From: Strongylocentrotus droebachiensis
Taxonomy: Eukaryota; Echinodermata; Echinoidea; Camarodonta; Strongylocentrotidae
DNA: 64,000 nt
Reading direction: 5' to 3'
Assembly (NCBI GenBank): GCA_035222895.1
Contig: JAVYIG010001834.1
Span: 230,466-294,465 of the forward strand
Part shown: piece after piece, positions 26,866 through 40,421 of the stretch
Position numbering within the stretch: position 1 is the first letter of the stretch
How the letters are laid out: each line of letters starts with the position of its first letter
Made by a program: the position numbers and the translations under genes
The notes under the pieces: model-generated
What the model was told of the DNA's origin: nothing
Databases searched by the model: none
The model's input: only the letters and a program-made list of their open reading frames with translations

Positions 26866-29800
26866 GTATAATTGTGCATGCCTATAATTCTACCTCTACA
26901 TGTGCTCGTGGAGAGGGAATAGTAATAATCTGTACAATATACTGTTGTATATTGAATATCTTAGACGTAAAAGATGAAATATGCTTTCGCAGATACAAAT
27001 TAGTTTCAGAGATATCAATTCGACTTCTTTTCGTGGATTTTCTTTGGATAATTACGTCTTTTACTTGGTAAATTAACTACCGGCCCCTGCCCGTAGGTTT
27101 GCCCGGCTATACCTCTATACATGTGCCCGAGGAGAGGCAAGACTAATTATTAGCCATGTAACTTATGTTGTATAAAGAATACCTGAAAGGTCAACCCAAA
27201 GAGATGCAGTTCTTCTTCTTCTTTGGGTTAAAGAGAAAGTTGAGTTCTGGTCATGCGATTGCATTGTGAAAGAAAAGGTGTGGAATGGATCAGAAAAAGT
27301 TGATCATGCAGCATTTAAGTACTATTTGTGTGTACTGCAAGGTTCTGGATTCATCAACATCATAATAACTTTGGCCCAGTCTTGGTAAAGTAACAAGAAC
27401 TGTACACAGAAAGATGTGTATGGGACTACACACATGCTGTCGGGCCTACTTACCCCTGGTAATCACATCGATTTCCTTATCTTTCTATATGCTCATTTCT
27501 CAGCCAGTATACATTTTCTACCAAAATTGTCTGGCAAATGAAATTTATTTGTAATCTTGATCATTCAGTGTAAGTTTCGTTTGATTCTGTGAGAATTCAT
27601 TTTCTTTTCATACCAGAACTCAAGTTTATCTTTAAGTCTACCTCCTTTACAGTTGAAGATTCTTGCAGACTGATGAGTGTGTGTTTTTGCTTACGAGAGC
27701 CAGGTGCATGGTGCAATACTATAAACATGATGCAAGTAAAACGATCCCGACCTCCCGTCAGGCAGTTAGAGACAACATAAGCTACATGGCTTATTACCCT
27801 CCCCACTCATCTCCTCGGACACATGAATTGTAGATATACAGGGACGTTTAGTGAGTTGACCATGCATGTAGATCTTTAATTATACTCCTAAGAAAAATCA
27901 ATTTGGCACATTTGAAGGTGATGAACCCATATCATACAACAAACTTGAATATCAAAAAGACCAATAAAGTAGATAACACCCGATATCGACCTTTGAATTA
28001 AGGCGAGTCATATGTACAATCCCTTCGAAGAGCTCGAAACAAGGCAAGTGGGAAGTGGGAGGGCTCATACAAGGAAAACATGCATGGTCAACGTACAGCT
28101 TTTCATGTCACTCCGAAAGATATCACTGCAAAAAGCAAATAGCATAAGTATACACTAACAATTGAAATTCATTACTCGTCATTGTGCATAACAGAGAGAT
28201 AGGATCAACGATCCATCTACGCGATTCCGGATTATATACAATTCGCTTATGATTAGTAAGGTAAGGAGATAATTTTCTTTTTCGAAGATTAATGCTTTAA
28301 TACTTATAGAGAGGTGTCAGGTTCTAGTAGCTACGTCGCTAAACTGTAAATCACATGGTTCGCAGTTCAAGTTACGTTTCGTCACAATTAATGTCCTTTG
28401 GACGGATATTAATCTACATTTGCCATTCTCCATCCAGAAGTAGTAAATATATGGGTATACTCACTGCAAAAAGCAAATAGCATAAGTATACACTAACAAT
28501 TGAAATTCATTACTCGTCATTGTGCATAACAGAGAGATAGGATCAACGATCCATCTACGCGATTCCGGATTATATACAATTCGCTTATGATTAGTAAGGT
28601 AAGGAGATAATTTTCTTTTTCGAAGATTAATGCTTTAATACTTATAGAGAGGTGTCAGGTTCTAGTAGCTACGTCGCTAAACTGTAAATCACATGGTTCG
28701 CAGTTCAAGTTACGTTTCGTCACAATTAATGTCCTTTGGACGGATATTAATCTACATTAGCCACTCTCCACCCAGAAGTAGTAAATGTATGGGTATAACC
28801 GGTGGGAAGAAATTCCTTGAATGTTTGGGCTCATATACTATGTTGGTGTGCCCAGAAAACATCTACATGAATGTGCCCATGCAGAGGGAATAGGAATATG
28901 AGCCGTTTCACTAGTGTTGTACGTGATATCAATCTACATTTGCCACTCTCCACCCAGAAGTAGTAAATGTATGGGTATACCCGGTGGGAAGAAAATCCTT
29001 GAGAGCTTGGGCTCATGTACTATGTTTGTGTGCCCGCCTACCATCTACATGTGCCCATGCAGAGGGAAAAGGAATATAAGTCGTATCGCTAGTGTTGTAT
29101 GTTGATATTAATCTACATTAGCCACTCTCCACCCAGAAGTAGTAAATGTATGGGTATAACCGGTAGGAAGAAATTCCTTGAATGTTTGGGCTCATGTACT
29201 ATGTTGGTGTGCCCACAAACCATCTACATTTGCTCATGCAGAGGGAATACGAATATGAGTCGTATTGCTAGTGTTGTACGTTGATATTAATCTACATTTG
29301 CCACTCTCCACACAGAAGTAGTAAATGTATGGGTATAACCGGTAGGAAGAAATTCCTTGAATGTTTGGGCTCATGTACTATGTTGGTGTGCCCACAAACC
29401 ATCTACATTTGCTCATGCAGAGGGAATACGAATATGAGTCGTATTGCTAGTGTTGTACGTTGATATTAATCTACATTAGCCACTCTCCACCCAGAAGTAG
29501 TAAATGTATGGGTATAACCGGTGGGAAGAAATTCCTTGAAAGCTTGGGCTCATGTACTATGTTGGTGTGCCCGCCAACCATCTACATGAATGTGCCCATG
29601 CAGAGGGAATAGGAATATGAGTCGTATCGCTAGTGTTGTACGTTGATATTAATCTACATTTGCCACTCTCCACACAGAAGTAGTAAATGTATGGGTATAC
29701 CCGGTGGGAAGAAAATCCTTGAAAGCTTGGGCTCATGTACTATGTTGGTGTGCCCGCCTACCATCTACATGAATGTGCCCATGCAGAGGGAATAGGAATA

Positions 29801-31721
29801 TGAGTCGTATCGCTAGTGTTGTACGTTGATATTAATCTACATATGCCACTCTCTACACAGAAGTAGTAAATGTATGGGTATAACCGGTGGGAAGAAATTC
29901 CTTGAAAGCTTGGGCTCATGTACTATGTTGGTGTGCCCGCCAACCATCTACATGAATGTGCCCATGCAGAGGGAATAGGAATATGAGCCGTTTCACTAGT
30001 GTTGTACGTGATATCAATCTACATTTGCCACTCTCCACCCAGAAGTAGTAAATGTATGTGTATAACCGGTAGGAAGAAATTCCTTGAATGTTTGGGCTCA
30101 TATACTATGTTGGTGTGCCCACAAACCATCTACATTTGCTCATGCAGAGGGAATACGAATATGAGTCGTATTGCTAGTGTTGTACGTTGATATTAATCTA
30201 CATTAGCCACTCTCCACCCAGAAGTAGTAAATGTATATGTATACCCGTTCGGAAGAAATTCCTTGAATGCTTGGGCTCATGTACTATGTTGGTGTGCCCG
30301 CCTACCATCTACATGTGCCCATGCAGAGGGAAAATGAATATGAGTCGTATCGCTAGTGTTGTACGTTGATATTAATCTACATTTGCCACTCTCCACCCAG
30401 AAGTAATAAATGTATGGGTATAATCGGTGGGAAGAAATTCCTTGAAAGCTTGGGCTCATGTACTATGTTGGTGTGCCCGCCAACCATCTACATGAATGTG
30501 CCCATGCAGAGGGAATAGGAATATGAGTCGTATCGCTAGTGTTGTACGTGATATCAATCTACATTTGCCACTCTCCACACAGAAGTAGTAAATGTATGGG
30601 TATAACCGGTGGGAAGAAATTCCTTGAAAGCTTGGGCTCATGTACTATGTTGGTGTGCCCGCCTACCATCTACATGAATGTGCACATGCAGAGGGAATAG
30701 GAATATGAGCCGTTTCACTAGTGTTGTACGTGATATCAATCTACATTTGCCACTCTCCACCCAGAAGTAGTAAATGTATGGGTATAACCGGTAGGAAGAA
30801 ATTCCTTGAATGTTTGGGCTCATATACTATGTTCGTGTGCCCACAAACCATCTACATTTGCTCATGCAGAGGGAATACGAATATGAGTCGTATTGCTAGT
30901 GTTGTACGTTGATATTAATCTACATTAGCCACTCTCCACCCAGAAGTAGTAAATGTATATGTATACCCGTTCGGAAGAAATTCCTTGAATGCTTGGGCTC
31001 ATGTACTATGTTGGTGTGCCCGCCTACCATTTACATGTGCCCATGCAGAGGGAAAAGGAATATGAGTCGTATCGCTAGTGTTGTAGGTTGATATTAATCT
31101 ACATTTGCCACTCTCCACCCAGAAGTAATAAATGTATGGGTATAATCGGTGGGAAGAAATTCCTTGAAAGTTTGGGCTCATGTACTATGTTGGTGTGCCC
31201 ACAAACCATCTACATTTGCTCATGCAGAGGGAATACGAATATGAGTCGTATTGCTAGTGTTGTACGTTGATATTAATCTACATTAGCCACTCTCCACCCA
31301 GAAGTAGTAAATGTATATGTATACCCGTTCGGAAGAAATTCCTTGAATGCTTGGGCTCATGTACTATGTTGGTGTGCCCGCCTACCAACTACATGTGCCC
31401 ATGCAGAGGGAAAAGGAATATGAGTCGTATCGCTAGTGTTGTACGTTGATATTAATCTACATTTGCCACTCTCCACCCAGAAGTAATAAATGTATGGGTA
31501 TAACCGGTGGGAAGAAATTCCTTGAGAGCTTGGGCTCATGTACTATGTTGGTGTGCCCGCCAACCATCTACATGAATGTGCCCATGCAGAGGGAATAGGA
31601 ATATGAGTCGTATCGCTAGTGTTGTACGTGATATCAATCTACATTTGCCACTCTCCACACAGAAGTAGTAAATGTATGGATATACCCGGTGGGAAGAAAT
31701 TCCTTGAATGCTTGGGCTCAT
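26866..31721. repeat. Higher-order unit 11, 4,856 bp, expanded run of 17 subunits
   Basis: The longest unit in the window. A truncated first subunit at about 28406 runs into a second copy of 338 bp of spacer, followed by 17 subunits from about 28744 to 31630. Inside the run, three- to four-subunit motifs recur: the series with CCCGTTCGGAAG at about 30240, 30965 and 31320 shows re-amplification within the run. Confidence 0.93.
28123..28798. repeat. 338-bp local tandem duplication out of register
   Basis: The stretch starting TCACTGCAAAAAGCAAATAG at 28123 starts again at 28461. The junction joins the middle of a first-type subunit (GGGTATACTC) to the spacer (ACTGCAAAAAGC). The second copy passes, at about 28744-28757, into a different subunit type (CTACATTAGCCACTCTCCAC) instead of the usual first type. 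It is the only breakage of the spacer-subunit order seen in 19 units. Confidence 0.85.
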
Positions 31722-33896
31722 GTATAATTGTGCATGCCTATAATTCTACCTCTACATGTGCTCGTGGAGAGGGAATAGTAATAATCTGTACAATATCCTG
31801 TTGTATATTGAATATCTTAGACGTAAAAGATGAAATATGCTTTCGCAGATACAAATTAGTTTCAGAGATATCAATTCGACTTCTTTTCGTGGATTTTCTT
31901 TGGATAATTACGTGTTTTACTTGGTAAATTAACTACCGGCCCCTGCCCGTAGGTTTGCCCGGCTATACCTCTATACATGTGCCCGAGGAGAGGCAAGACT
32001 AATTATTAGCCATGTAACTTATGTTGTATAAAGAATACCTGAAAGGTCAACCCAAAGAGATGCAGTTCTTCTTCTTCTTTGGGTTAAAGAGAAAGTTGAG
32101 TTCTGGTCATGCGATTGCATTGTGAAAGAAAAGGTGTGGAATGGATCAGAAAAAGTTGATCATGCAGCATTTAAGTACTATTGGTGTGTACTGCAAGGTT
32201 CTGGATTCATCAACATCATAATAACTTTGGCCCAGTCTTGGTAAAGTAACAAGAACTGTACACAGAAAGATGTGTATGGGACTACACACATGCTGTCGGG
32301 CCTACTTACCCCTGGTAATCACATCGATTTCCTTATCTTTCTATATGCTCATTTCTCAGCCAGTATACATCTACCAAAATTGTCTGGCAAATGACATTCA
32401 TTTGTAATCTTGATCATTCAGTGTAAGTTTCGTTTGATTCTGTGAGAATTCATTTTCTTTTCATACCAGAACTCAAGTTTATCTTTAAGTCTACCTCCTT
32501 TACAGTTGAAGATTCTTGCAGACTGATGAGTGTGTGTTTTTGCTTACGAGAGCCAGGTGCATGGTGCAATACTATAAACATGATGCAAGTAAAACGATCC
32601 CGACCTCCCGTCAGGCAGTTAGAGACAACATTAGCTACATGGCTTATTACCCTCCCCTCTCATCTCCTCGGGCACATGAATTGTAGATATACAGGGACGT
32701 TTAGTGAGTTGACCATGCATATAGATCTTTAATTATACTCCTAAGAAAAATCAATTTGGCACATTTGAAGGTGATGAACCCATATCATACAACAAACTTG
32801 AATACCAAAAAGACCAATAAAGTAGATAACACCCGATATCGACCTTTGAATAAAGGCGAGTCATGTGTACAATCCCTTCGAAGAGCTCGAAACAAGGCAA
32901 GTGGGAAGTGGGAGGGCTCATACAAGGAAAACATGCATGGTCAACGTACAGCTTTTCATGTCACTCCGAAAGATATCACTGCAAAAAGCAAATAGCATAA
33001 GTATACACTAACAATTGAAATTCATTACTCGTCATTGTGCATAACAGAGAGATATGATCGACGATCCATCTACGCGATTCCGGATCATATACAATTCGCT
33101 TATGATTAGTAAGGTAAGGAGATAATTTTCTTTTTCGAAGATTAATGCTTTAATAATTATAGAGAGGTGTCAGGTTCTAGTAGCTACGTCGCTAAACTGT
33201 AAATCACATGGTTCGCAGTTCAAGTTACGTTTCGTCACAATTAATGTCCTTTGGACGGATATTAATCTACATTTGCCATTCTCCATCCAGAAGTAGTAAA
33301 TGTATGGGTATACTCGCTGGGAAGAAATTCCTTGAATGCTTGGGCTCATGTACTATGTTGGTGTGCCCGCCAACTATCTACATGAATGTGCCCATGCAGA
33401 GGGAATAGGAATATGAGTCGTATCGCTAGTGTTGTACGTGATATCAATCTACATTTGCCACTCTCCACCCAGAAGTAGTAAATGTATGGGTATAACCGGT
33501 GGGAAGAAATTCCTTGAAAGCTTGGGCTCATGTACTATGTTGGTGTGCCCGCCAACCATCTACATGAATGTGCCCATGCAGAGGGAATAGGAATATGAGT
33601 CGTATCGCTAGTGTTGTACGTTGATATTAATCTACATTTGCCACTCTCCACCCAGAAGTAGTAAATGTATGGGTATAACCGGTGGGAAGAAATTCCTTGA
33701 GAGCTTGGGCTCATGTACTATGTTGGTGTGCCCGCCAACCATCTACATGAATGTGCCCATGCAGAGGGAATAGGAATATGAGTCGTATCGCTAGTGTTGT
33801 ACGTGATATCAATCTACATTTGCCACTCTCCACACAGAAGTAGTAAATGTATGGATATACCCGGTGGGAAGAAATTCCTTGAATGCTTGGGCTCAT
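31722..33896. repeat. Higher-order unit 12, 2,175 bp, 4 subunits
   Basis: First of four consecutive units with identical length and near-identical sequence. Spacer marks: TATACATCTACC, ACATTAGCTACATGG, TTGAATAAAGGCG, GATATGATCGACG. A private GGATCATATAC occurs at about 33080. Confidence 0.95.
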
Positions 33897-36071
33897 GTAT
33901 AATTGTGCATGCCTATAATTCTACCTCTACATGTGCTCGTGGAGAGGGAATAGTAATAATCTGTACAATATACTGTTGTATATTGAATATCTTAGACGTA
34001 AAAGATGAAATATGCTTTCGCAGATACAAATTAGTTTCAGAGATATCAATTCGACTTCTTTTCGTGGATTTTCTTTGGATAATTACGTGTTTTACTTGGT
34101 AAATTAACTACCGGCCCCTGCCCGTAGGTTTGCCCGGCTATACCTCTATACATGTGCCCGAGGAGAGGCAAGACTAATTATTAGCCATGTAACTTATGTT
34201 GTATAAAGAATACCTGAAAGGTCAACCCAAAGAGATGCAGTTCTTCTTCTTCTTTGGGTTAAAGAGAAAGTTGAGTTCTGGTCATGCGATTGCATTGTGA
34301 AAGAAAAGGTGTGGAATGGATCAGAAAAAGTTGATCATGCAGCATTTAAGTACTATTGGTGTGTACTGCAAGGTTCTGGATTCATCAACATCATAATAAC
34401 TTTGGCCCAGTCTTGGTAAAGTAACAAGAACTGTACACAGAAAGATGTGTATGGGACTACACACATGCTGTCGGGCCTACTTACCCCTGGTAATCACATC
34501 GATTTCCTTATCTTTCTATATGCTCATTTCTCAGCCAGTATACATCTACCAAAATTGTCTGGCAAATGACATTCATTTGTAATCTTGATCATTCAGTGTA
34601 AGTTTCGTTTGATTCTGTGAGAATTCATTTTCTTTTCATACCAGAACTCAAGTTTATCTTTAAGTCTACCTCCTTTACAGTTGAAGATTCTTGCAGACTG
34701 ATGAGTGTGTGTTTTTGCTTACGAGAGCCAGGTGCATGGTGCAATACTATAAACATGATGCAAGTAAAACGATCCCGACCTCCCGTCAGGCAGTTAGAGA
34801 CAACATTAGCTACATGGCTTATTACCCTCCCCTCTCATCTCCTCGGGCACATGAATTGTAGATATACAGGGACGTTTAGTGAGTTGACCATGCATATAGA
34901 TCTTTAATTATACTCCTAAGAAAAATCAATTTGGCACATTTGAAGGTGATGAACCCATATCATACAACAAACTTGAATACCAAAAAGACCAATAAAGTAG
35001 ATAACACCCGATATCGACCTTTGAATAAAGGCGAGTCATGTGTACAATCCCTTCGAAGAGCTCGAAACAAGGCAAGTGGGAAGTGGGAGGGCTCATACAA
35101 GGAAAACATGCATGGTCAACGTACAGCTTTTCATGTCACTCCGAAAGATATCACTGCAAAAAGCAAATAGCATAAGTATACACTAACAATTGAAATTCAT
35201 TACTCGTCATTGTGCATAACAGAGAGATATGATCGACGATCCATCTACGCGATTCCGGATTATATACAATTCGCTTATGATTAGTAAGGTAAGGAGATAA
35301 TTTTCTTTTTCGAAGATTAATGCTTTAATAATTATAGAGAGGTGTCAGGTTCTAGTAGCTACGTCGCTAAACTGTAAATCACATGGTTCGCAGTTCAAGT
35401 TACGTTTCGTCACAATTAATGTCCTTTGGACGGATATTAATCTACATTTGCCATTCTCCATCCAGAAGTAGTAAATGTATGGGTATACTCGCTGGGAAGA
35501 AATTCCTTGAATGCTTGGGCTCATGTACTATGTTGGTGTGCCCGCCAACTATCTACATGAATGTGCCCATGCAGAGGGAATAGGAATATGAGTCGTATCG
35601 CTAGTGTTGTACGTGATATCAATCTACATTTGCCACTCTCCACCCAGAAGTAGTAAATGTATGGGTATAACCGGTGGGAAGAAATTCCTTGAAAGCTTGG
35701 GCTCATGTACTATGTTGGTGTGCCCGCCAACCATCTACATGAATGTGCCCATGCAGAGGGAATAGGAATATGAGTCGTATCGCTAGTGTTGTACGTTGAT
35801 ATTAATCTACATTTGCCACTCTCCACCCAGAAGTAGTAAATGTATGGGTATAACCGGTGGGAAGAAATTCCTTGAGAGCTTGGGCTCATGTACTATGTTG
35901 GTGTGCCCGCCAACCATCTACATGAATGTGCCCATGCAGAGGGAATAGGAATATGAGTCGTATCGCTAGTGTTGTACGTGATATCAATCTACATTTGCCA
36001 CTCTCCACACAGAAGTAGTAAATGTATGGATATACCCGGTGGGAAGAAATTCCTTGAATGCTTGGGCTCAT
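33897..36071. repeat. Higher-order unit 13, 2,175 bp, 4 subunits
   Basis: Differs from unit 12 at only a few positions that I can see (for example GGATTATATAC instead of GGATCATATAC). Subunits start near 35432, 35615, 35796 and 35979. Confidence 0.95.
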
Positions 36072-38246
36072 GTATAATTGTGCATGCCTATAATTCTACC
36101 TCTACATGTGCTCGTGGAGAGGGAATAGTAATAATCTGTACAATATACTGTTGTATATTGAATATCTTAGACGTAAAAGATGAAATATGCTTTCGCAGAT
36201 ACAAATTAGTTTCAGAGATATCAATTCGACTTCTTTTCGTGGATTTTCTTTGGATAATTACGTGTTTTACTTGGTAAATTAACTACCGGCCCCTGCCCGT
36301 AGGTTTGCCCGGCTATACCTCTATACATGTGCCCGAGGAGAGGCAAGACTAATTATTAGCCATGTAACTTATGTTGTATAAAGAATACCTGAAAGGTCAA
36401 CCCAAAGAGATGCAGTTCTTCTTCTTCTTTGGGTTAAAGAGAAAGTTGAGTTCTGGTCATGCGATTGCATTGTGAAAGAAAAGGTGTGGAATGGATCAGA
36501 AAAAGTTGATCATGCAGCATTTAAGTACTATTGGTGTGTACTGCAAGGTTCTGGATTCATCAACATCATAATAACTTTGGCCCAGTCTTGGTAAAGTAAC
36601 AAGAACTGTACACAGAAAGATGTGTATGGGACTACACACATGCTGTCGGGCCTACTTACCCCTGGTAATCACATCGATTTCCTTATCTTTCTATATGCTC
36701 ATTTCTCAGCCAATATACATCTACCAAAATTGTCTGGCAAATGACATTCATTTGTAATCTTGATCATTCAGTGTAAGTTTCGTTTGATTCTGTGAGAATT
36801 CATTTTCTTTTCATACCAGAACTCAAGTTTATCTTTAAGTCTACCTCTTTTACAGTTGAAGATTCTTGCAGACTGATGAGTGTGTGTTTTTGCTTACGAG
36901 AGCCAGGTGCATGGTGCAATACTATAAACATGATGCAAGTAAAACGATCCCGACCTCCCGTCAGGCAGTTAGAGACAACATTAGCTACATGGCTTATTAC
37001 CCTCCCCTCTCATCTCCTCGGGCACATGAATTGTAGATATACAGGGACGTTTAGTGAGTTGACCATGCATATAGATCTTTAATTATACTCCTAAGAAAAA
37101 TCAATTTGGCACATTTGAAGGTGATGAACCCATATCATACAACAAACTTGAATACCAAAAAGACCAATAAAGTAGATAACACCCGATATCGACCTTTGAA
37201 TAAAGGCGAGTCATGTGTACAATCCCTTCGAAGAGCTCGAAACAAGGCAAGTGGGAAGTGGGAGGGCTCATACAAGGAAAACATGCATGGTCAACGTACA
37301 GCTTTTCATGTCACTCCGAAAGATATCACTGCAAAAAGCAAATAGCATAAGTATACACTAACAATTGAAATTCATTACTCGTCATTGTGCATAACAGAGA
37401 GATATGATCGACGATCCATCTACGCGATTCCGGATTATATACAATTCGCTTATGATTAGTAAGGTAAGGAGATAATTTTCTTTTTCGAAGATTAATGCTT
37501 TAATAATTATAGAGAGGTGTCAGGTTCTAGTAGCTACGTCGCTAAACTGTAAATCACATGGTTCGCAGTTCAAGTTACGTTTCGTCACAATTAATGTCCT
37601 TTGGACGGATATTAATCTACATTTGCCATTCTCCATCCAGAAGTAGTAAATGTATGGGTATACTCGCTGGGAAGAAATTCCTTGAATGCTTGGGCTCATG
37701 TACTATGTTGGTGTGCCCGCCAACTATCTACATGAATGTGCCCATGCAGAGGGAATAGGAATATGAGTCGTATCGCTAGTGTTGTACGTGATATCAATCT
37801 ACATTTGCCACTCTCCACCCAGAAGTAGTAAATGTATGGGTATAACCGGTGGGAAGAAATTCCTTGAAAGCTTGGGCTCATGTACTATGTTGGTGTGCCC
37901 GCCAACCATCTACATGAATGTGCCCATGCAGAGGGAATAGGAATATGAGTCGTATCGCTAGTGTTGTACGTTGATATTAATCTACATTTGCCACTCTCCA
38001 CCCAGAAGTAGTAAATGTATGGGTATAACCGGTGGGAAGAAATTCCTTGAGAGCTTGGGCTCATGTACTATGTTGGTGTGCCCGCCAACCATCTACATGA
38101 ATGTGCCCATGCAGAGGGAATAGGAATATGAGTCGTATCGCTAGTGTTGTACGTGATATCAATCTACATTTGCCACTCTCCACACAGAAGTAGTAAATGT
38201 ATGGATATACCCGGTGGGAAGAAATTCCTTGAATGCTTGGGCTCAT
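36072..38246. repeat. Higher-order unit 14, 2,175 bp, 4 subunits
   Basis: Carries CCAATATACATC (about 36711), shared with units 15 and 16 but not 12 and 13, which orders the duplications. A private ACCTCTTTTACAG occurs at about 36842. Confidence 0.95.
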
Positions 38247-40421
38247 GTATAATTGTGCATGCCTATAATTCTACCTCTACATGTGCTCGTGGAGAGGGAA
38301 TAGTAATAATCTGTACAATATACTGTTGTATATTGAATATCTTAGACGTAAAAGATGAAATATGCTTTCGCAGATACAAATTAGTTTCAGAGATATCAAT
38401 TCGACTTCTTTTCGTGGATTTTCTTTGGATAATTACGTGTTTTACTTGGTAAATTAACTACCGGCCCCTGCCCGTAGGTTTGCCCGGCTATACCTCTATA
38501 CATGTGCCCGAGGAGAGGCAAGACTAATTATTAGCCATGTAACTTATGTTGTATAAAGAATACCTGAAAGGTCAACCCAAAGAGATGCAGTTCTTCTTCT
38601 TCTTTGGGTTAAAGAGAAAGTTGAGTTCTGGTCATGCGATTGCATTGTGAAAGAAAAGGTGTGGAATGGATCAGAAAAAGTTGATCATGCAGCATTTAAG
38701 TACTATTGGTGTGTACTGCAAGGTTCTGGATTCATCAACATCATAATAACTTTGGCCCAGTCTTGGTAAAGTAACAAGAACTGTACACAGAAAGATGTGT
38801 ATGGGACTACACACATGCTGTCGGGCCTACTTACCCCTGGTAATCACATCGATTTCCTTATCTTTCTATATGCTCATTTCTCAGCCAATATACATCTACC
38901 AAAATTGTCTGGCAAATGACATTCATTTGTAATCTTGATCATTCAGTGTAAGTTTCGTTTGATTCTGTGAGAATTCATTTTCTTTTCATACCAGAACTCA
39001 AGTTTATCTTTAAGTCTACCTCCTTTACAGTTGAAGATTCTTGCAGACTGATGAGTGTGTGTTTTTGCTTACGAGAGCCAGGTGCATGGTGCAATACTAT
39101 AAACATGATGCAAGTAAAACGATCCCGACCTCCCGTCAGGCAGTTAGAGACAACATTAGCTACATGGCTTATTACCCTCCCCTCTCATCTCCTCGGGCAC
39201 ATGAATTGTAGATATACAGGGACGTTTAGTGAGTTGACCATGCATATAGATCTTTAATTATACTCCTAAGAAAAATCAATTTGGCACATTTGAAGGTGAT
39301 GAACCCATATCATACAACAAACTTGAATACCAAAAAGACCAATAAAGTAGATAACACCCGATATCGACCTTTGAATAAAGGCGAGTCATGTGTACAATCC
39401 CTTCGAAGAGCTCGAAACAAGGCAAGTGGGAAGTGGGAGGGCTCATACAAGGAAAACATGCATGGTCAACGTACAGCTTTTCATGTCACTCCGAAAGATA
39501 TCACTGCAAAAAGCAAATAGCATAAGTATACACTAACAATTGAAATTCATTACTCGTCATTGTGCATAACAGAGAGATATGATCGACGATCCATCTACGC
39601 GATTCCGGATTATATACAATTCGCTTATGATTAGTAAGGTAAGGAGATAATTTTCTTTTTCGAAGATTAATGCTTTAATAATTATAGAGAGGTGTCAGGT
39701 TCTAGTAGCTACGTCGCTAAACTGTAAATCACATGGTTCGCAGTTCAAGTTACATTTCGTCACAATTAATGTCCTTTGGACGGATATTAATCTACATTTG
39801 CCATTCTCCATCCAGAAGTAGTAAATGTATGGGTATACTCGCTGGGAAGAAATTCCTTGAATGCTTGGGCTCATGTACTATGTTGGTGTGCCCGCCAACT
39901 ATCTACATGAATGTGCCCATGCAGAGGGAATAGGAATATGAGTCGTATCGCTAGTGTTGTACGTGATATCAATCTACATTTGCCACTCTCCACCCAGAAG
40001 TAGTAAATGTATGGGTATAACCGGTGGGAAGAAATTCCTTGAAAGCTTGGGCTCATGTACTATGTTGGTGTGCCCGCCAACCATCTACATGAATGTGCCC
40101 ATGCAGAGGGAATAGGAATATGAGTCGTATCGCTAGTGTTGTACGTTGATATTAATCTACATTTGCCACTCTCCACCCAGAAGTAGTAAATGTATGGGTA
40201 TAACCGGTGGGAAGAAATTCCTTGAGAGCTTGGGCTCATGTACTATGTTGGTGTGCCCGCCAACCATCTACATGAATGTGCCCATGCAGAGGGAATATGA
40301 ATATGAGTCGTATCGCTAGTGTTGTACGTGATATCAATCTACATTTGCCACTCTCCACACAGAAGTAGTAAATGTATGGATATACCCGGTGGGAAGAAAT
40401 TCCTTGAATGCTTGGGCTCAT
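38247..40421. repeat. Higher-order unit 15, 2,175 bp, 4 subunits
   Basis: Last of the four 2,175-bp copies. Private changes include GTTACATTTCGTC (about 39748) and GAATATGAATATGAG (about 40293). Confidence 0.95.
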
